NCBI GenBank assembly: GCA_037893225.1
Contig: JAZGUH010000272.1
Span: 1,302,001 to 1,366,000, forward strand
Source: Hippasteria phrygiana
Taxonomy: Eukaryota; Echinodermata; Asteroidea; Valvatida; Goniasteridae
DNA length: 64,000 nt
Direction of reading: 5' to 3'
Shown here: positions 1 to 9,240 of the stretch, piece after piece
Position numbering within the stretch: position 1 is the first letter of the stretch
Layout: every line of letters starts with the position of its first letter
Notes under the pieces: generated by a model
Databases searched by the model: none
What the model was told of the DNA's origin: nothing
The model's input: the letters and a program-made list of their open reading frames with translations, nothing else
Translations under genes and position numbers: made by a program

Positions 1-1
1 T

Positions 2-3000
2 CTATCGGCCATAAAAAAGAACGAAGCGCTTTATAAAAATTTACGATCAAAGTCTAAAGAATCGTTAGAACATTTAATCGCGGATAAGCATATTCCGCTG
101 GGCGATCCTACCGGAAGAAGGGGTCAGCACATTAAAAAAGATTTAGAATCCGCCATACGACGATACTATAAAAAACCCGACGAAGAACTCGTCCCCTTGA
201 TTTTTAACGAAACAGCTCCGAGACCATTCAGAAATTATTTGCGTAATTACGAGATGAATATCGACAGAATTCTCGTAGATCCTCTAGCATTTTTTAATGA
301 AAACGAGCAAAAAATTGTAGAAACATTGAAAGGTGCGCTAAACGAATTTAGAAGCTTTAAATTTCAACTCGCATTAAAAGCGACGTTGAGAAAATATAAT
401 CTTGCGAACGATACTTTTGTCGAAGACGCGAGCATGTTTTTTGGGTCTCAATCGACCGTATTAAACGAAGACGAAATAGAAAACCAAGTACGAGAACAGA
501 TAGAGTTCATAATCGAAAAAATAGAGCACTTTCAAACAAACGGAAGCGGTTGGGTCATTTACGATTTAAAGGCGCTCTACATCAACGTTTCTAGATATCA
601 GCCGATAAGAGGCAGTTCCTACATTCCACTACCCCCTCACATAGCGCATAAAAAGGCAGTCGTCAATGTTAAAAACGAAGATCAACGATGTATCAGATGG
701 GCGTTGAGAGCCGCTTTAGAGTTATTTAAACCCTCCGTCAAAGAATCGATTAAAAACAACCCCAACTATAATATTCACTACGAAAGGAATTCTATCTTCG
801 AAGAAGATGATGGATTAGATTTTAAGAACGTAGCGTTTCCAACTCCCATCGCGGATATTGGTAAGATCGAAAAACAGAACAATCTCGCCATTAACGTTTT
901 TGGTTACGAAAATAATATTTTCCCTCTGAGATTAACTACTCAACGAAAACCGGCCATCAATCTACTGATGTTTTCAAAAGGAGATAATAATCATTATTGT
1001 TGGATAAAAAACCTCGACCGCTTGTTGTCTAAAGAAACTAAACATAAAGAACGCAAATATTTTTGTACGAGATGCTTGCAACATTTTTCGAGACAAGATA
1101 TTTTAGACAGACACGAGATAGATTGTATAGGCGTTTGCCAAACCCCGGCTTTAGCGGTATTACCCGACTCAACCAACGACGTTCTAAAATTCAAAAACTT
1201 TAAAAATAAACAACCGGCGCCTTTTACTATATACGCCGACTTTGAAAGTATCTTAGTTCCACTCCGCGGTGAAGGCGGGTCCACGAAAAAGACTCACGAA
1301 CACGAAGCTTGCGGTTACGCGTATATAGTAATCGGGCCCGACGGGCGAGTCCTAGGCGATCCTCAAATTTATAGAGGAGCGAACGCGACATCACATTTCT
1401 TAACCCGTTTACTAGGCGAAAAAGACAAGATCAACGAAATATTCTCAAATCCTAAACCCCTCGCCTACACGCCCGAAGATGCCAAAGTTCACAACGACGC
1501 CGACACCTGCTGGATTTGCGAGAGATCGATTTACCCAACACACGCGAGTAATTGTCAATGTTACAAGCCCGTAGAACCCAAAAGTAAAAAAGAACTGAAA
1601 GAATACTCGCACGAAAACAAAAAGGGATACGTCGAGAAAACATGTATGTTATGCCAAAAGAAAATTAACGCGTTTAGAAAAGTCAGAGACCACTGCCACA
1701 TCACCGGCAAGTACAGAGGAGCCGCGCACATGTGCTGTAACTTAAAATTACAGATCGTACCTAACAAAACGACGATACCGGTCATCTTTCACAACTTAGA
1801 AAATTACGACGCCCATTTGATTATGCAGAGTATTTCTGAAACCGACGGAAAACTAAAGTGTATAGCTAAAACGTCCGAAAAATATATTTCATTTTCGATA
1901 GGCCAACTCAGATTTTTAGATTCATTTAATTTCTTATCCACGTCGTTGGAACGATTGGTAGCCGCGTGTCCGATAGACGCGTTTAAGTATATCGATAAAG
2001 CCGTTGTGCCTAGAACCGTCAGCCCCGCGCACGAAGACGTTGACGCGAGTGCTCTAGAGACGGCGATAGATCCAAACGAAGACGAAGTTAACGATTACAA
2101 CGTAATCGGAAAACTGATAACCTACTTGGCGGACGACAAAACAGTTTTAGACGACGAAGTTGACGAGTCCATACCCGACGGAAACGACGAGAGGTTACCC
2201 GACGACAAACGAGATCTTCTTTTGAAAAAGGGTGTATATCCCTACGAGTATATGGACAGCTTTGAACGATTTAACGAGAGAAAACTACCGGCTAAGAAGC
2301 ATTTTTACAGCTCTCTTTCGGACAAACATATAAGCGACTCTGACTATGAACACGCTAAAAAAGTATGGCGAACCTTCGGCATCAAAAACTTGGGCGAATA
2401 TCACGACCTCTACGTATTGACCGATGTACTATTACTATCCAGCGTATTCGAGAATTTTAGAGAAATCTGTAGAGAGAATTATAAGTTGGATCCGTGCCAT
2501 TATTTTACATCGCCCGGCCTAAGTTGGGACGCTTTATTAAAACACTCTAAAGCCAACTTAGAACTCTTGAGGGATATAGACCAACATTTATTCGTAGAGA
2601 AAGGAACCAGAGGGGGAATATCTAGCGTGGGCTCATGTAGATACGCCGAAGCCAATAATAAGTATCTAGCTTCTTACGATCCGAGCAAACCCAACTCGTA
2701 TATTTCGTATCTAGACGCCAACAACCTCTACGGATGGGCCATGAGCCAACCATTACCGATCTCAGACTTTAGGTGGATCGACGAAAAGAAATTAGACCTG
2801 TTTACCGCCGAATATATAGAGTCTCTAGCCGACGACTCTTTTTGGGGCTATATTCTCGAAGTTGATTTAGACTATCCGGACGAACTACACGATCTACACA
2901 ACGGTTATCCTTTAGCGCCCGAGAACCTAATCATACCGCCGGAATCGATGAGTCCTTATCAGCTCGACCTGTTGGAAAAAACGGGAGCGAAACCGTCGAA

Positions 3001-3994
3001 CGAAACTAAGTTGGTAGCGACGGGCGGACCGAGAAAGAATTACGTACTCCACTATAGAAATCTAAAATTTTACCTCGCTCACGGTTTAGAACTAAAGAAA
3101 GTATGTAGGGTTTTAAAGTTTAAACAAACGCCTTGGATGAAATCTTACATCGACAAAAATACCCGATTGAGAACGGAAGCTAAATCCGACTTCGAAAAAG
3201 ACTTTTTTAAATTGATGAACAACTCAGTATTTGGTAAAACTATGGAAGACGTTAGAAAGCGAATGAACACTCATTTATGCAGAGCCCACGAAGAAGATAG
3301 AATTATTCGTTTGGTGGCCAAACCCAGTTATAGCGGTAGAACAATTTTTGAGCGTTGTAATCTTTTGATGATAAACATGTCGAAGACGCGAGTTGTTTTA
3401 AACAAACCCGTCTATTGCGGTATGAGTATTTTAGACTTATCGAAGCTTTTAATGTACGAATTTTATTACGACAAGTTGAAAAAGACTTACGAAGACAAAG
3501 TCGATTTGATTTATACCGATACGGACTCGTTGCTCTTACGTATCGAAACTGAAGACCTTTATCTCGACATGGCGAGCGAGAAAGACGACTACGATTTTAG
3601 CAATTACGAGAAAGACCACTTTTTATACGACGATTCAAACAAGAAAGTTATCGGTAAATTTAAGGACGAATGCGGCGGAAAACCTATCAAAGAAGTGGTT
3701 TGTATCAGATCAAAAATGTACTCCATCTATATGGACGATAAGAAGAACATTAAGAAATCGAAAGGAGTCAAAAGGTACGTCGTTGCCAACGCGATAACTC
3801 ATCAAGATTATAAAGACTGCCTGTTTAACTCTACGGTTTATCGACACGATATGAACACGTTGAGGAGCGACAAACATATCGTGAACTCTTTAACTCAAAA
3901 TAAAGTGTCTTTAAATCCCAGAGACGACAAACGGTATATCTTAGACGACGGAATTCATACCCTGATGCACGATCATTACGCTACACGCGCGTAA
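2..3994 (+). CDS. Type-B DNA polymerase, Polinton/adintovirus type (5' cut by window)
   Basis: The reading frame is open from base 2 and lacks only the first 50 residues present in the complete copy at 10008-14150. The apparent start at 197 is a TTG codon inside the protein, so it is not the real start. All domains listed for the complete copy are present: a C2H2-like finger, the exonuclease motif with YADFES, an endonuclease VII-like Cys/His insert, the LDANNLYGWAMSQPLP motif A, the NNSVFGKT motif B and the YTDTDS motif C. The gene runs towards the element core and ends 240 bp before the zinc/death-fold gene. It has no introns and no disabling change, so it is either recently inserted or maintained by conversion with the other arm. 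Confidence 0.93.
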   Translation, partial: LSAIKKNEALYKNLRSKSKESLEHLIADKHIPLGDPTGRRGQHIKKDLESAIRRYYKKPDEELVPLIFNETAPRPFRNYLRNYEMNIDRILVDPLAFFNENEQKIVETLKGALNEFRSFKFQLALKATLRKYNLANDTFVEDASMFFGSQSTVLNEDEIENQVREQIEFIIEKIEHFQTNGSGWVIYDLKALYINVSRYQPIRGSSYIPLPPHIAHKKAVVNVKNEDQRCIRWALRAALELFKPSVKESIKNNPNYNIHYERNSIFEEDDGLDFKNVAFPTPIADIGKIEKQNNLAINVFGYENNIFPLRLTTQRKPAINLLMFSKGDNNHYCWIKNLDRLLSKETKHKERKYFCTRCLQHFSRQDILDRHEIDCIGVCQTPALAVLPDSTNDVLKFKNFKNKQPAPFTIYADFESILVPLRGEGGSTKKTHEHEACGYAYIVIGPDGRVLGDPQIYRGANATSHFLTRLLGEKDKINEIFSNPKPLAYTPEDAKVHNDADTCWICERSIYPTHASNCQCYKPVEPKSKKELKEYSHENKKGYVEKTCMLCQKKINAFRKVRDHCHITGKYRGAAHMCCNLKLQIVPNKTTIPVIFHNLENYDAHLIMQSISETDGKLKCIAKTSEKYISFSIGQLRFLDSFNFLSTSLERLVAACPIDAFKYIDKAVVPRTVSPAHEDVDASALETAIDPNEDEVNDYNVIGKLITYLADDKTVLDDEVDESIPDGNDERLPDDKRDLLLKKGVYPYEYMDSFERFNERKLPAKKHFYSSLSDKHISDSDYEHAKKVWRTFGIKNLGEYHDLYVLTDVLLLSSVFENFREICRENYKLDPCHYFTSPGLSWDALLKHSKANLELLRDIDQHLFVEKGTRGGISSVGSCRYAEANNKYLASYDPSKPNSYISYLDANNLYGWAMSQPLPISDFRWIDEKKLDLFTAEYIESLADDSFWGYILEVDLDYPDELHDLHNGYPLAPENLIIPPESMSPYQLDLLEKTGAKPSNETKLVATGGPRKNYVLHYRNLKFYLAHGLELKKVCRVLKFKQTPWMKSYIDKNTRLRTEAKSDFEKDFFKLMNNSVFGKTMEDVRKRMNTHLCRAHEEDRIIRLVAKPSYSGRTIFERCNLLMINMSKTRVVLNKPVYCGMSILDLSKLLMYEFYYDKLKKTYEDKVDLIYTDTDSLLLRIETEDLYLDMASEKDDYDFSNYEKDHFLYDDSNKKVIGKFKDECGGKPIKEVVCIRSKMYSIYMDDKKNIKKSKGVKRYVVANAITHQDYKDCLFNSTVYRHDMNTLRSDKHIVNSLTQNKVSLNPRDDKRYILDDGIHTLMHDHYATRA

Positions 3995-4234
3995 TGAGCG
4001 AGTATCGAACAGTCGTATAGGAATACAGGCTGCCTTCTAACATCGTATAGTAATACTCACTTTTTAACGTCGTATATACCACTCGCATTCTAACGTCGTA
4101 TAGGATACTCCCTACGGTCGTAGCTACGCGAGTACATCAGAGGAGCGAACGCGACAGGGAAACCCCTCTTTACGAAAAATGAAATAATAAAAAAAATGAG
4201 AAAAAAAATAATAAAATAATTAAATATATAAATC
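3995..4234 (+). promoter_or_regulatory. Polymerase 3' spacer with short repeats and A-rich leader
   Basis: About 27-30 bp imperfect repeats, each beginning near TCGTATA and often ending TTCTAAC, occupy roughly 4008-4120 (four units). A stretch at 4139-4157 repeats a word also found inside the polymerase gene near 1374. Bases 4180-4234 are almost pure A/T with runs of A directly before the next ATG. This resembles the A-rich early promoters of cytoplasmic DNA viruses in composition only; no defined motif is proven. The same spacer occurs inverted at 9768-10007. Confidence 0.5.
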
Positions 4235-5182
4235 ATGTGCAAGTGGTTAAACATCGGAAAGCTAACTACGTGCGAAAAGGATGGAGACCCGTGGTGCCTC
4301 GATCATTTCTACCTACGAAGCCTAGCGCCTAAACCGTGTTTAATTTGTGGCTGCGGAGTTAGATCAACTACGCAATGTTGTACGAAACATTCTTTAGATG
4401 CCGCGATATCTTTTGATACTCCCGGCGGCGCGAGTACTAGCGCAACGAGACCAACTAATTTAAATGTAAAGGATAAGTATTACGATATTTTTGTGGATGT
4501 AGCTAATAAATGTAGATTGTACGACGATACTATAAAAATGCCAGACGTTATAATCGATCATGAAGAGAATATTTTTCTCATGTTGAACGAAATTGCTATA
4601 ACAGCGATTATACGAGTTGGGTTTGCTCGTATCGCGATCTTTATGGGAATAAATGTAGAATTCTTAGAGTACATCGAGTCGTCTAAGTATAATCATTATA
4701 CAAAAGTTAGAATGATAACGTATATTTGGTATCTCAAGGCATGTTTCGATAAAGACTATAAACAAGACCTCAAGAACATTTTGATCAGCTCCGGACTAAC
4801 TCTATATACTTACAAGTTGAAATTCTTCGAAACTAGATCTAGAAATGTCGCTAACGACGCTGACTATAGCTATGCCTATGGATATATGGGTCCGTTGACG
4901 CCGACTTATTTGATAAGTATAGGTATAATGGGTACTTTAACGAAATTAGCCGATGAATTAGGTATAGATTGGAGACAATTTTGCATGTACGCCGGAATGA
5001 ACTATGATTGCGTAGAACAAATAGATGACGATTATAAAGAAACGACCGAAAAAGCTTTTATGGCCTGTTATAAATTTTATTCAGATCATAGGAATTACGA
5101 CGATATAAATACTATATTTCGTCGCATCATGTATCATATAGGAAGATCGGATTTAGCTATAGCGTATAACGACGTCTTTTGA
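4235..5182 (+). CDS. Zinc-module protein with two predicted death-fold domains
   Basis: 315 residues. Residues 1-52 form a Cys/His module (C2, C13, C21, H24, C35, C38, C40, C48 or C49, H52) that is near-identical to the start of the protein at 9234-9767. After a Gly/Ser/Thr-rich linker (about 55-75) come two helical regions that read as death-fold domains. The first (about 113-190) has the pattern ARIAIFMGINVEFLEYIE. The second (about 222-310) has ELGIDWRQF, then YDCVEQID, and ends HIGRSDLA, the classic DWR...I...GR.DLA layout of death domains. Death domains mediate homotypic assembly in apoptotic and innate immune signalling, so interference with host death signalling is the natural inference; the function is not shown. 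The ATG follows an A-rich leader. The domain calls come from pattern reading only. Confidence 0.8.
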   Translation: MCKWLNIGKLTTCEKDGDPWCLDHFYLRSLAPKPCLICGCGVRSTTQCCTKHSLDAAISFDTPGGASTSATRPTNLNVKDKYYDIFVDVANKCRLYDDTIKMPDVIIDHEENIFLMLNEIAITAIIRVGFARIAIFMGINVEFLEYIESSKYNHYTKVRMITYIWYLKACFDKDYKQDLKNILISSGLTLYTYKLKFFETRSRNVANDADYSYAYGYMGPLTPTYLISIGIMGTLTKLADELGIDWRQFCMYAGMNYDCVEQIDDDYKETTEKAFMACYKFYSDHRNYDDINTIFRRIMYHIGRSDLAIAYNDVF

Positions 5183-5205
5183 AAATATAAACCTCGCATC
5201 AGCTC

Positions 5206-5280
5206 ATCTGCAGTTATCTATAAGTCATCTATCAGTTATCTATCAGTTATCTATCAGTCATCTATAGGTCATCTGGTTAT
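5206..5280. repeat. Short 11-bp repeat array before Rpb5-like copy 1
   Basis: Seven or so units of the ATCTAT-initiated 11-mer separate the death-fold gene from the convergent Rpb5-like gene. The last repeat supplies the stop codon of that gene (TCA at 5269-5271 on the plus strand). Confidence 0.85.
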
Positions 5281-5775
5281 AATTCTATAATATATTTCGT
5301 CGTTTCGTTTTATCCTAATCAATTGTCCGCATTTTGCTCCTATTAATTTTATAATTGGATCGGTAATTAATATTTTTGGTAATTTATCTTCGGCAATATT
5401 ATATTCGGATAGTATATTTTTTTTTTCAGCGTCGGTACAAATCTCGTGCGGTACTACTAGATCGTGACTAAATATATCTATAGATAATTCATCTCTGGTA
5501 AAACATTGTATATTAATATTTCCAATTTTATTTATTGTATCTATGGTATTCTTTGCCCAAGGTGTAGGTTTTTCTTTAGCAACTAAAATGATATAATTTA
5601 ATCCTAGAGCTTTTATTTCTTTATAAATATCTCTGAGATTTACTCCTAGTTTTTGATTTTCTATATCTATATATAGTAAATTTGAATCTATTTTAGATAA
5701 TAAAACGCATTTGTATTTCGAAGGTATTTGTTTACCTGGATAATCATATCCCCTAATTTTGCATAGTCTTTGCAT
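5269..5775 (-). CDS. Rpb5-like RNA polymerase subunit, copy 1
   Basis: 168 residues. The C-terminal half (about 92-168) carries the Rpb5/RPABC1 (archaeal RpoH) signature: FSHDLVVPHE, then LPKILITDPI, then GAKCGQLIRIKR and YYRI. The N-terminal half also fits the eukaryotic Rpb5 jaw-type domain (CKIRGYDYP, KLGVNLRDIYKEI, then TPWAKNTI). It is shorter than cellular Rpb5 (about 210 residues) mainly at the N-terminus. Rpb5 is a shared subunit of nuclear RNA polymerases, and nucleocytoplasmic large DNA viruses carry homologues. The ATG is preceded by an A/T-rich leader with an in-frame stop in this copy. The gene is convergent with the death-fold gene. An identical protein is encoded at 7431-7937, so the gene was duplicated together with its flanking array. 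Confidence 0.88.
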   Translation of the reverse strand: MQRLCKIRGYDYPGKQIPSKYKCVLLSKIDSNLLYIDIENQKLGVNLRDIYKEIKALGLNYIILVAKEKPTPWAKNTIDTINKIGNINIQCFTRDELSIDIFSHDLVVPHEICTDAEKKNILSEYNIAEDKLPKILITDPIIKLIGAKCGQLIRIKRNDEIYYRIITR

Positions 5776-5832
5776 TTTATTTTTTTAAAAAGAAATAATA
5801 AACAATTCTTTTTTTACCTAGATAAACTTGAA

Positions 5833-7433
5833 GGTCATCTATCAGGTATCTATCAGGTAATCTATAGGTCATCTATCAGGTATCTATCAGGTATCTATCA
5901 GTTATCTATCAGTTATCTATCAGTTATCTATCAGGTATCTATAGGTCATCTATCAGGTATCTATAGATCATCTATCAGTTATCTATAGGTCATCTATCAG
6001 GTATCTATCAGTTATCTATCAGGTATCTATAGATCATCTATCAGGTATCTATCAGGTATCTATAGGTCATCTATCAGTTATCTATCAGGTATCTATCAGT
6101 TATCTATCAGTTATCTATCAGGTATCTATAGGTCATCTATCAGTTATCTATCAGGTATCTATCAGTTATCTATCAGCTAGCTATAAGTCATCTATCAGCT
6201 AGCTATAAGTCATCTATCAGCTAGCTATAAGTCATCTATCAGCTAGCTATAAGTCATCTATCAGCTAGCTATAAGTCATCTATCAGTTATCTATAGGTCA
6301 TCTATCAGGTATCTATCAGTTATCTATCAGTTATCTATCAGGTATCTATAGGTCATCTATCAGTTATCTATCAGGTATCTATCAGTTATCTATCAGTTAT
6401 CTATCAGGTATCTATAGGTCATCTATCAGTTATCTATCAGGTATCTATCAGTTATCTATCAGCTAGCTATAAGTCATCTATCAGCTAGCTATAAGTCATC
6501 TATCAGCTAGCTATAAGTCATCTATCAGCTAGCTATAAGTCATCTATCAGCTAGCTATAAGTCATCTATCAGTTATCTATAGGTCATCTATCAGGTATCT
6601 ATCAGTTATCTATCAGTTATCTATCAGGTATCTATAGGTCATCTATCAGTTATCTATCAGGTATCTATCAGTTATCTATCAGTTATCTATCAGGTATCTA
6701 TAGGTCATCTATCAGGTATCTATAGGTCATCTATCAGGTATCTATCAGTTATCTATCAGTTATCTATCAGTTATCTATCAGGTATCTATAGATCATCTAT
6801 CAGGTATCTATAGGTCATCTATCAGGTATCTATAGGTCATCTATCAGGTATCTATCAGGTATCTATCAGTTATCTATCAGTTATCTATCAGTTATCTATC
6901 AGGTATCTATAGATCATCTATCAGGTATCTATCAGGTATCTATCAGTTATCTATCAGCTAGCTATAAGTCATCTATCAGCTAGCTATAAGTCATCTATCA
7001 GCTAGCTATAAGTCATCTATCAGCTAGCTATAAGTCATCTATCAGCTAGCTATAAGTCATCTATCAGTTATCTATAGGTCATCTATCAGGTATCTATCAG
7101 TTATCTATCAGTTATCTATCAGGTATCTATAGGTCATCTATCAGTTATCTATCAGGTATCTATCAGTTATCTATCAGTTATCTATCAGGTATCTATAGGT
7201 CATCTATCAGGTATCTATAGGTCATCTATCAGTTATCTATCAGGTATCTATCAGTTATCTATCAGCTAGCTATAAGTCATCTATCAGCTAGCTATAAGTC
7301 ATCTATCAGCTAGCTATAAGTCATCTATCAGCTAGCTATAAGTCATCTATCAGCTAGCTATAAGTCATCTATCAGTTATCTATAGGTCATCTATCAGGTA
7401 TCTATCAGTTATCTATCAGTCATCTATAGGTCA
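5833..7433. repeat. Array A of 11-bp tandem repeats
   Basis: About 145 units with a strict 11-bp period. Nearly all are one of six words: ATCTATCAGGT, ATCTATCAGTT, ATCTATAGGTC, ATCTATAGATC, ATCTATCAGCT and AGCTATAAGTC. The last two alternate in blocks of five pairs, and larger blocks of the series recur, giving higher-order structure. The word contains TATC (GATA on the minus strand) every helical turn. Since 11 is not a multiple of three, open frames through it are incidental. Confidence 0.95.
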
Positions 7434-7937
7434 TCTGGTTATAATTCTATAATATATTTCGTCGTTTCGTTTTATCCTAATCAATTGTCCGCATTTTGCT
7501 CCTATTAATTTTATAATTGGATCGGTAATTAATATTTTTGGTAATTTATCTTCGGCAATATTATATTCGGATAGTATATTTTTTTTTTCAGCGTCGGTAC
7601 AAATCTCGTGCGGTACTACTAGATCGTGACTAAATATATCTATAGATAATTCATCTCTGGTAAAACATTGTATATTAATATTTCCAATTTTATTTATTGT
7701 ATCTATGGTATTCTTTGCCCAAGGTGTAGGTTTTTCTTTAGCAACTAAAATGATATAATTTAATCCTAGAGCTTTTATTTCTTTATAAATATCTCTGAGA
7801 TTTACTCCTAGTTTTTGATTTTCTATATCTATATATAGTAAATTTGAATCTATTTTAGATAATAAAACGCATTTGTATTTCGAAGGTATTTGTTTACCTG
7901 GATAATCATATCCCCTAATTTTGCATAGTCTTTGCAT
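7431..7937 (-). CDS. Rpb5-like RNA polymerase subunit, copy 2
   Basis: Encodes the same 168 residues as the gene at 5269-5775, including the Rpb5 C-terminal signature (HDLVVPHE, LPKILITDP, GAKCGQLIRIKR). A longer frame beginning with TTG at 7967 exists only because a single T-to-A change removes an upstream stop. The ATG at 7937, shared with copy 1, is the better start. Both copies lack disabling changes. The stop codon again lies in the 11-bp repeat. Having two intact copies suggests a dosage effect or simple repeat-mediated duplication; which one is unknown. Confidence 0.87.
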   Translation of the reverse strand: MQRLCKIRGYDYPGKQIPSKYKCVLLSKIDSNLLYIDIENQKLGVNLRDIYKEIKALGLNYIILVAKEKPTPWAKNTIDTINKIGNINIQCFTRDELSIDIFSHDLVVPHEICTDAEKKNILSEYNIAEDKLPKILITDPIIKLIGAKCGQLIRIKRNDEIYYRIITR

Positions 7938-7995
7938 TTTATTTTTTAAAAAAGAAATAATAAACAATTCTTTTTTTACCTAGATAAACTTGAAG

Positions 7996-9240
7996 GTCAT
8001 CTATCAGGTATCTATCAGGTAATCTATAGGTCATCTATCAGGTATCTATCAGGTATCTATCAGTTATCTATCAGTTATCTATCAGTTATCTATCAGGTAT
8101 CTATAGGTCATCTATCAGGTATCTATAGATCATCTATCAGTTATCTATAGGTCATCTATCAGGTATCTATCAGTTATCTATCAGGTATCTATAGATCATC
8201 TATCAGGTATCTATCAGGTATCTATAGGTCATCTATCAGTTATCTATCAGGTATCTATCAGTTATCTATCAGTTATCTATCAGGTATCTATAGGTCATCT
8301 ATCAGTTATCTATCAGGTATCTATCAGTTATCTATCAGCTAGCTATAAGTCATCTATCAGCTAGCTATAAGTCATCTATCAGCTAGCTATAAGTCATCTA
8401 TCAGCTAGCTATAAGTCATCTATCAGCTAGCTATAAGTCATCTATCAGTTATCTATAGGTCATCTATCAGGTATCTATCAGTTATCTATCAGTTATCTAT
8501 CAGGTATCTATAGGTCATCTATCAGTTATCTATCAGGTATCTATCAGTTATCTATCAGTTATCTATCAGGTATCTATAGGTCATCTATCAGTTATCTATC
8601 AGGTATCTATCAGTTATCTATCAGCTAGCTATAAGTCATCTATCAGCTAGCTATAAGTCATCTATCAGCTAGCTATAAGTCATCTATCAGCTAGCTATAA
8701 GTCATCTATCAGCTAGCTATAAGTCATCTATCAGTTATCTATAGGTCATCTATCAGGTATCTATCAGTTATCTATCAGTTATCTATCAGGTATCTATAGG
8801 TCATCTATCAGTTATCTATCAGGTATCTATCAGTTATCTATCAGTTATCTATCAGGTATCTATAGGTCATCTATCAGGTATCTATAGGTCATCTATCAGG
8901 TATCTATCAGTTATCTATCAGTTATCTATCAGTTATCTATCAGGTATCTATAGATCATCTATCAGGTATCTATAGGTCATCTATCAGGTATCTATAGGTC
9001 ATCTATCAGGTATCTATCAGGTATCTATCAGTTATCTATCAGTTATCTATCAGTTATCTATCAGGTATCTATAGATCATCTATCAGGTATCTATAAGTCA
9101 TCTATCAGCTAGCTATAAGTCATCTATCAGCTAGCTATAAGTCATCTATCAGCTAGCTATAAGTCATCTATAAGTCATCTATAAGTCATCTATCAGCTAG
9201 CTATAGATCATCTATCAGGTATCTATAAGCCATCTATAGA
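7996..9240. repeat. Array B of 11-bp tandem repeats
   Basis: About 113 units from the same six-word set as array A and in the same orientation, starting with the same word order. The right end becomes irregular (runs of ATCTATAAGTC) and runs into the stop codon of the zinc protein gene at 9234. Confidence 0.95.

Larger units (their letters stand above)
1..4357 (+). repeat. Left arm of a long inverted repeat (virus-like element)
   Basis: Position p on this arm matches position 14002-p on the other strand, so 1-4357 pairs with 9645-14001. The encoded polymerase is identical at every residue I compared, and the intergenic segments also match base for base where checked. Exact identity stops at the GGCTGCGGA ending at 4357 and is followed by about 40 bp of decaying similarity. 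The arm continues beyond the left edge of the window. Because the core between the arms is not palindromic, a simple sequencing hairpin artefact is unlikely. Confidence 0.95.
5269..9240. repeat. Tandem duplication of [Rpb5-like gene + 11-bp array], period 2,162 bp
   Basis: Copy 1 starts at 5269 and copy 2 at 7431. The gene portions appear identical apart from one T-to-A change just upstream of the ATG (a T7A5 run in copy 1, T6A6 in copy 2), and the first several hundred bases of the arrays follow the same word order. Copy 2's array is shorter (about 1,240 against 1,600 bp). The duplication is therefore young or has been homogenised. Confidence 0.9.

Noticed and set aside
197..3994. Polymerase starting at 197 as a complete gene
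   Set aside because: The codon at 197 is TTG inside the protein. The frame is open to base 2 and the complete copy on the other arm starts 115 residues earlier.
5770..5988. 72-residue protein over the repeat array
   Set aside because: A frame through 11-bp repeats with no family resemblance, overlapping the leader of the Rpb5-like gene.
7938..7967. Ten-residue N-terminal extension of Rpb5-like copy 2
   Set aside because: It depends on a TTG start and on one base change absent from copy 1, where an in-frame stop precedes the common ATG.
5833..9240. CRISPR-like array
   Set aside because: Units are contiguous 11-mers with no spacers, in an animal genome context. It is a tandem repeat.
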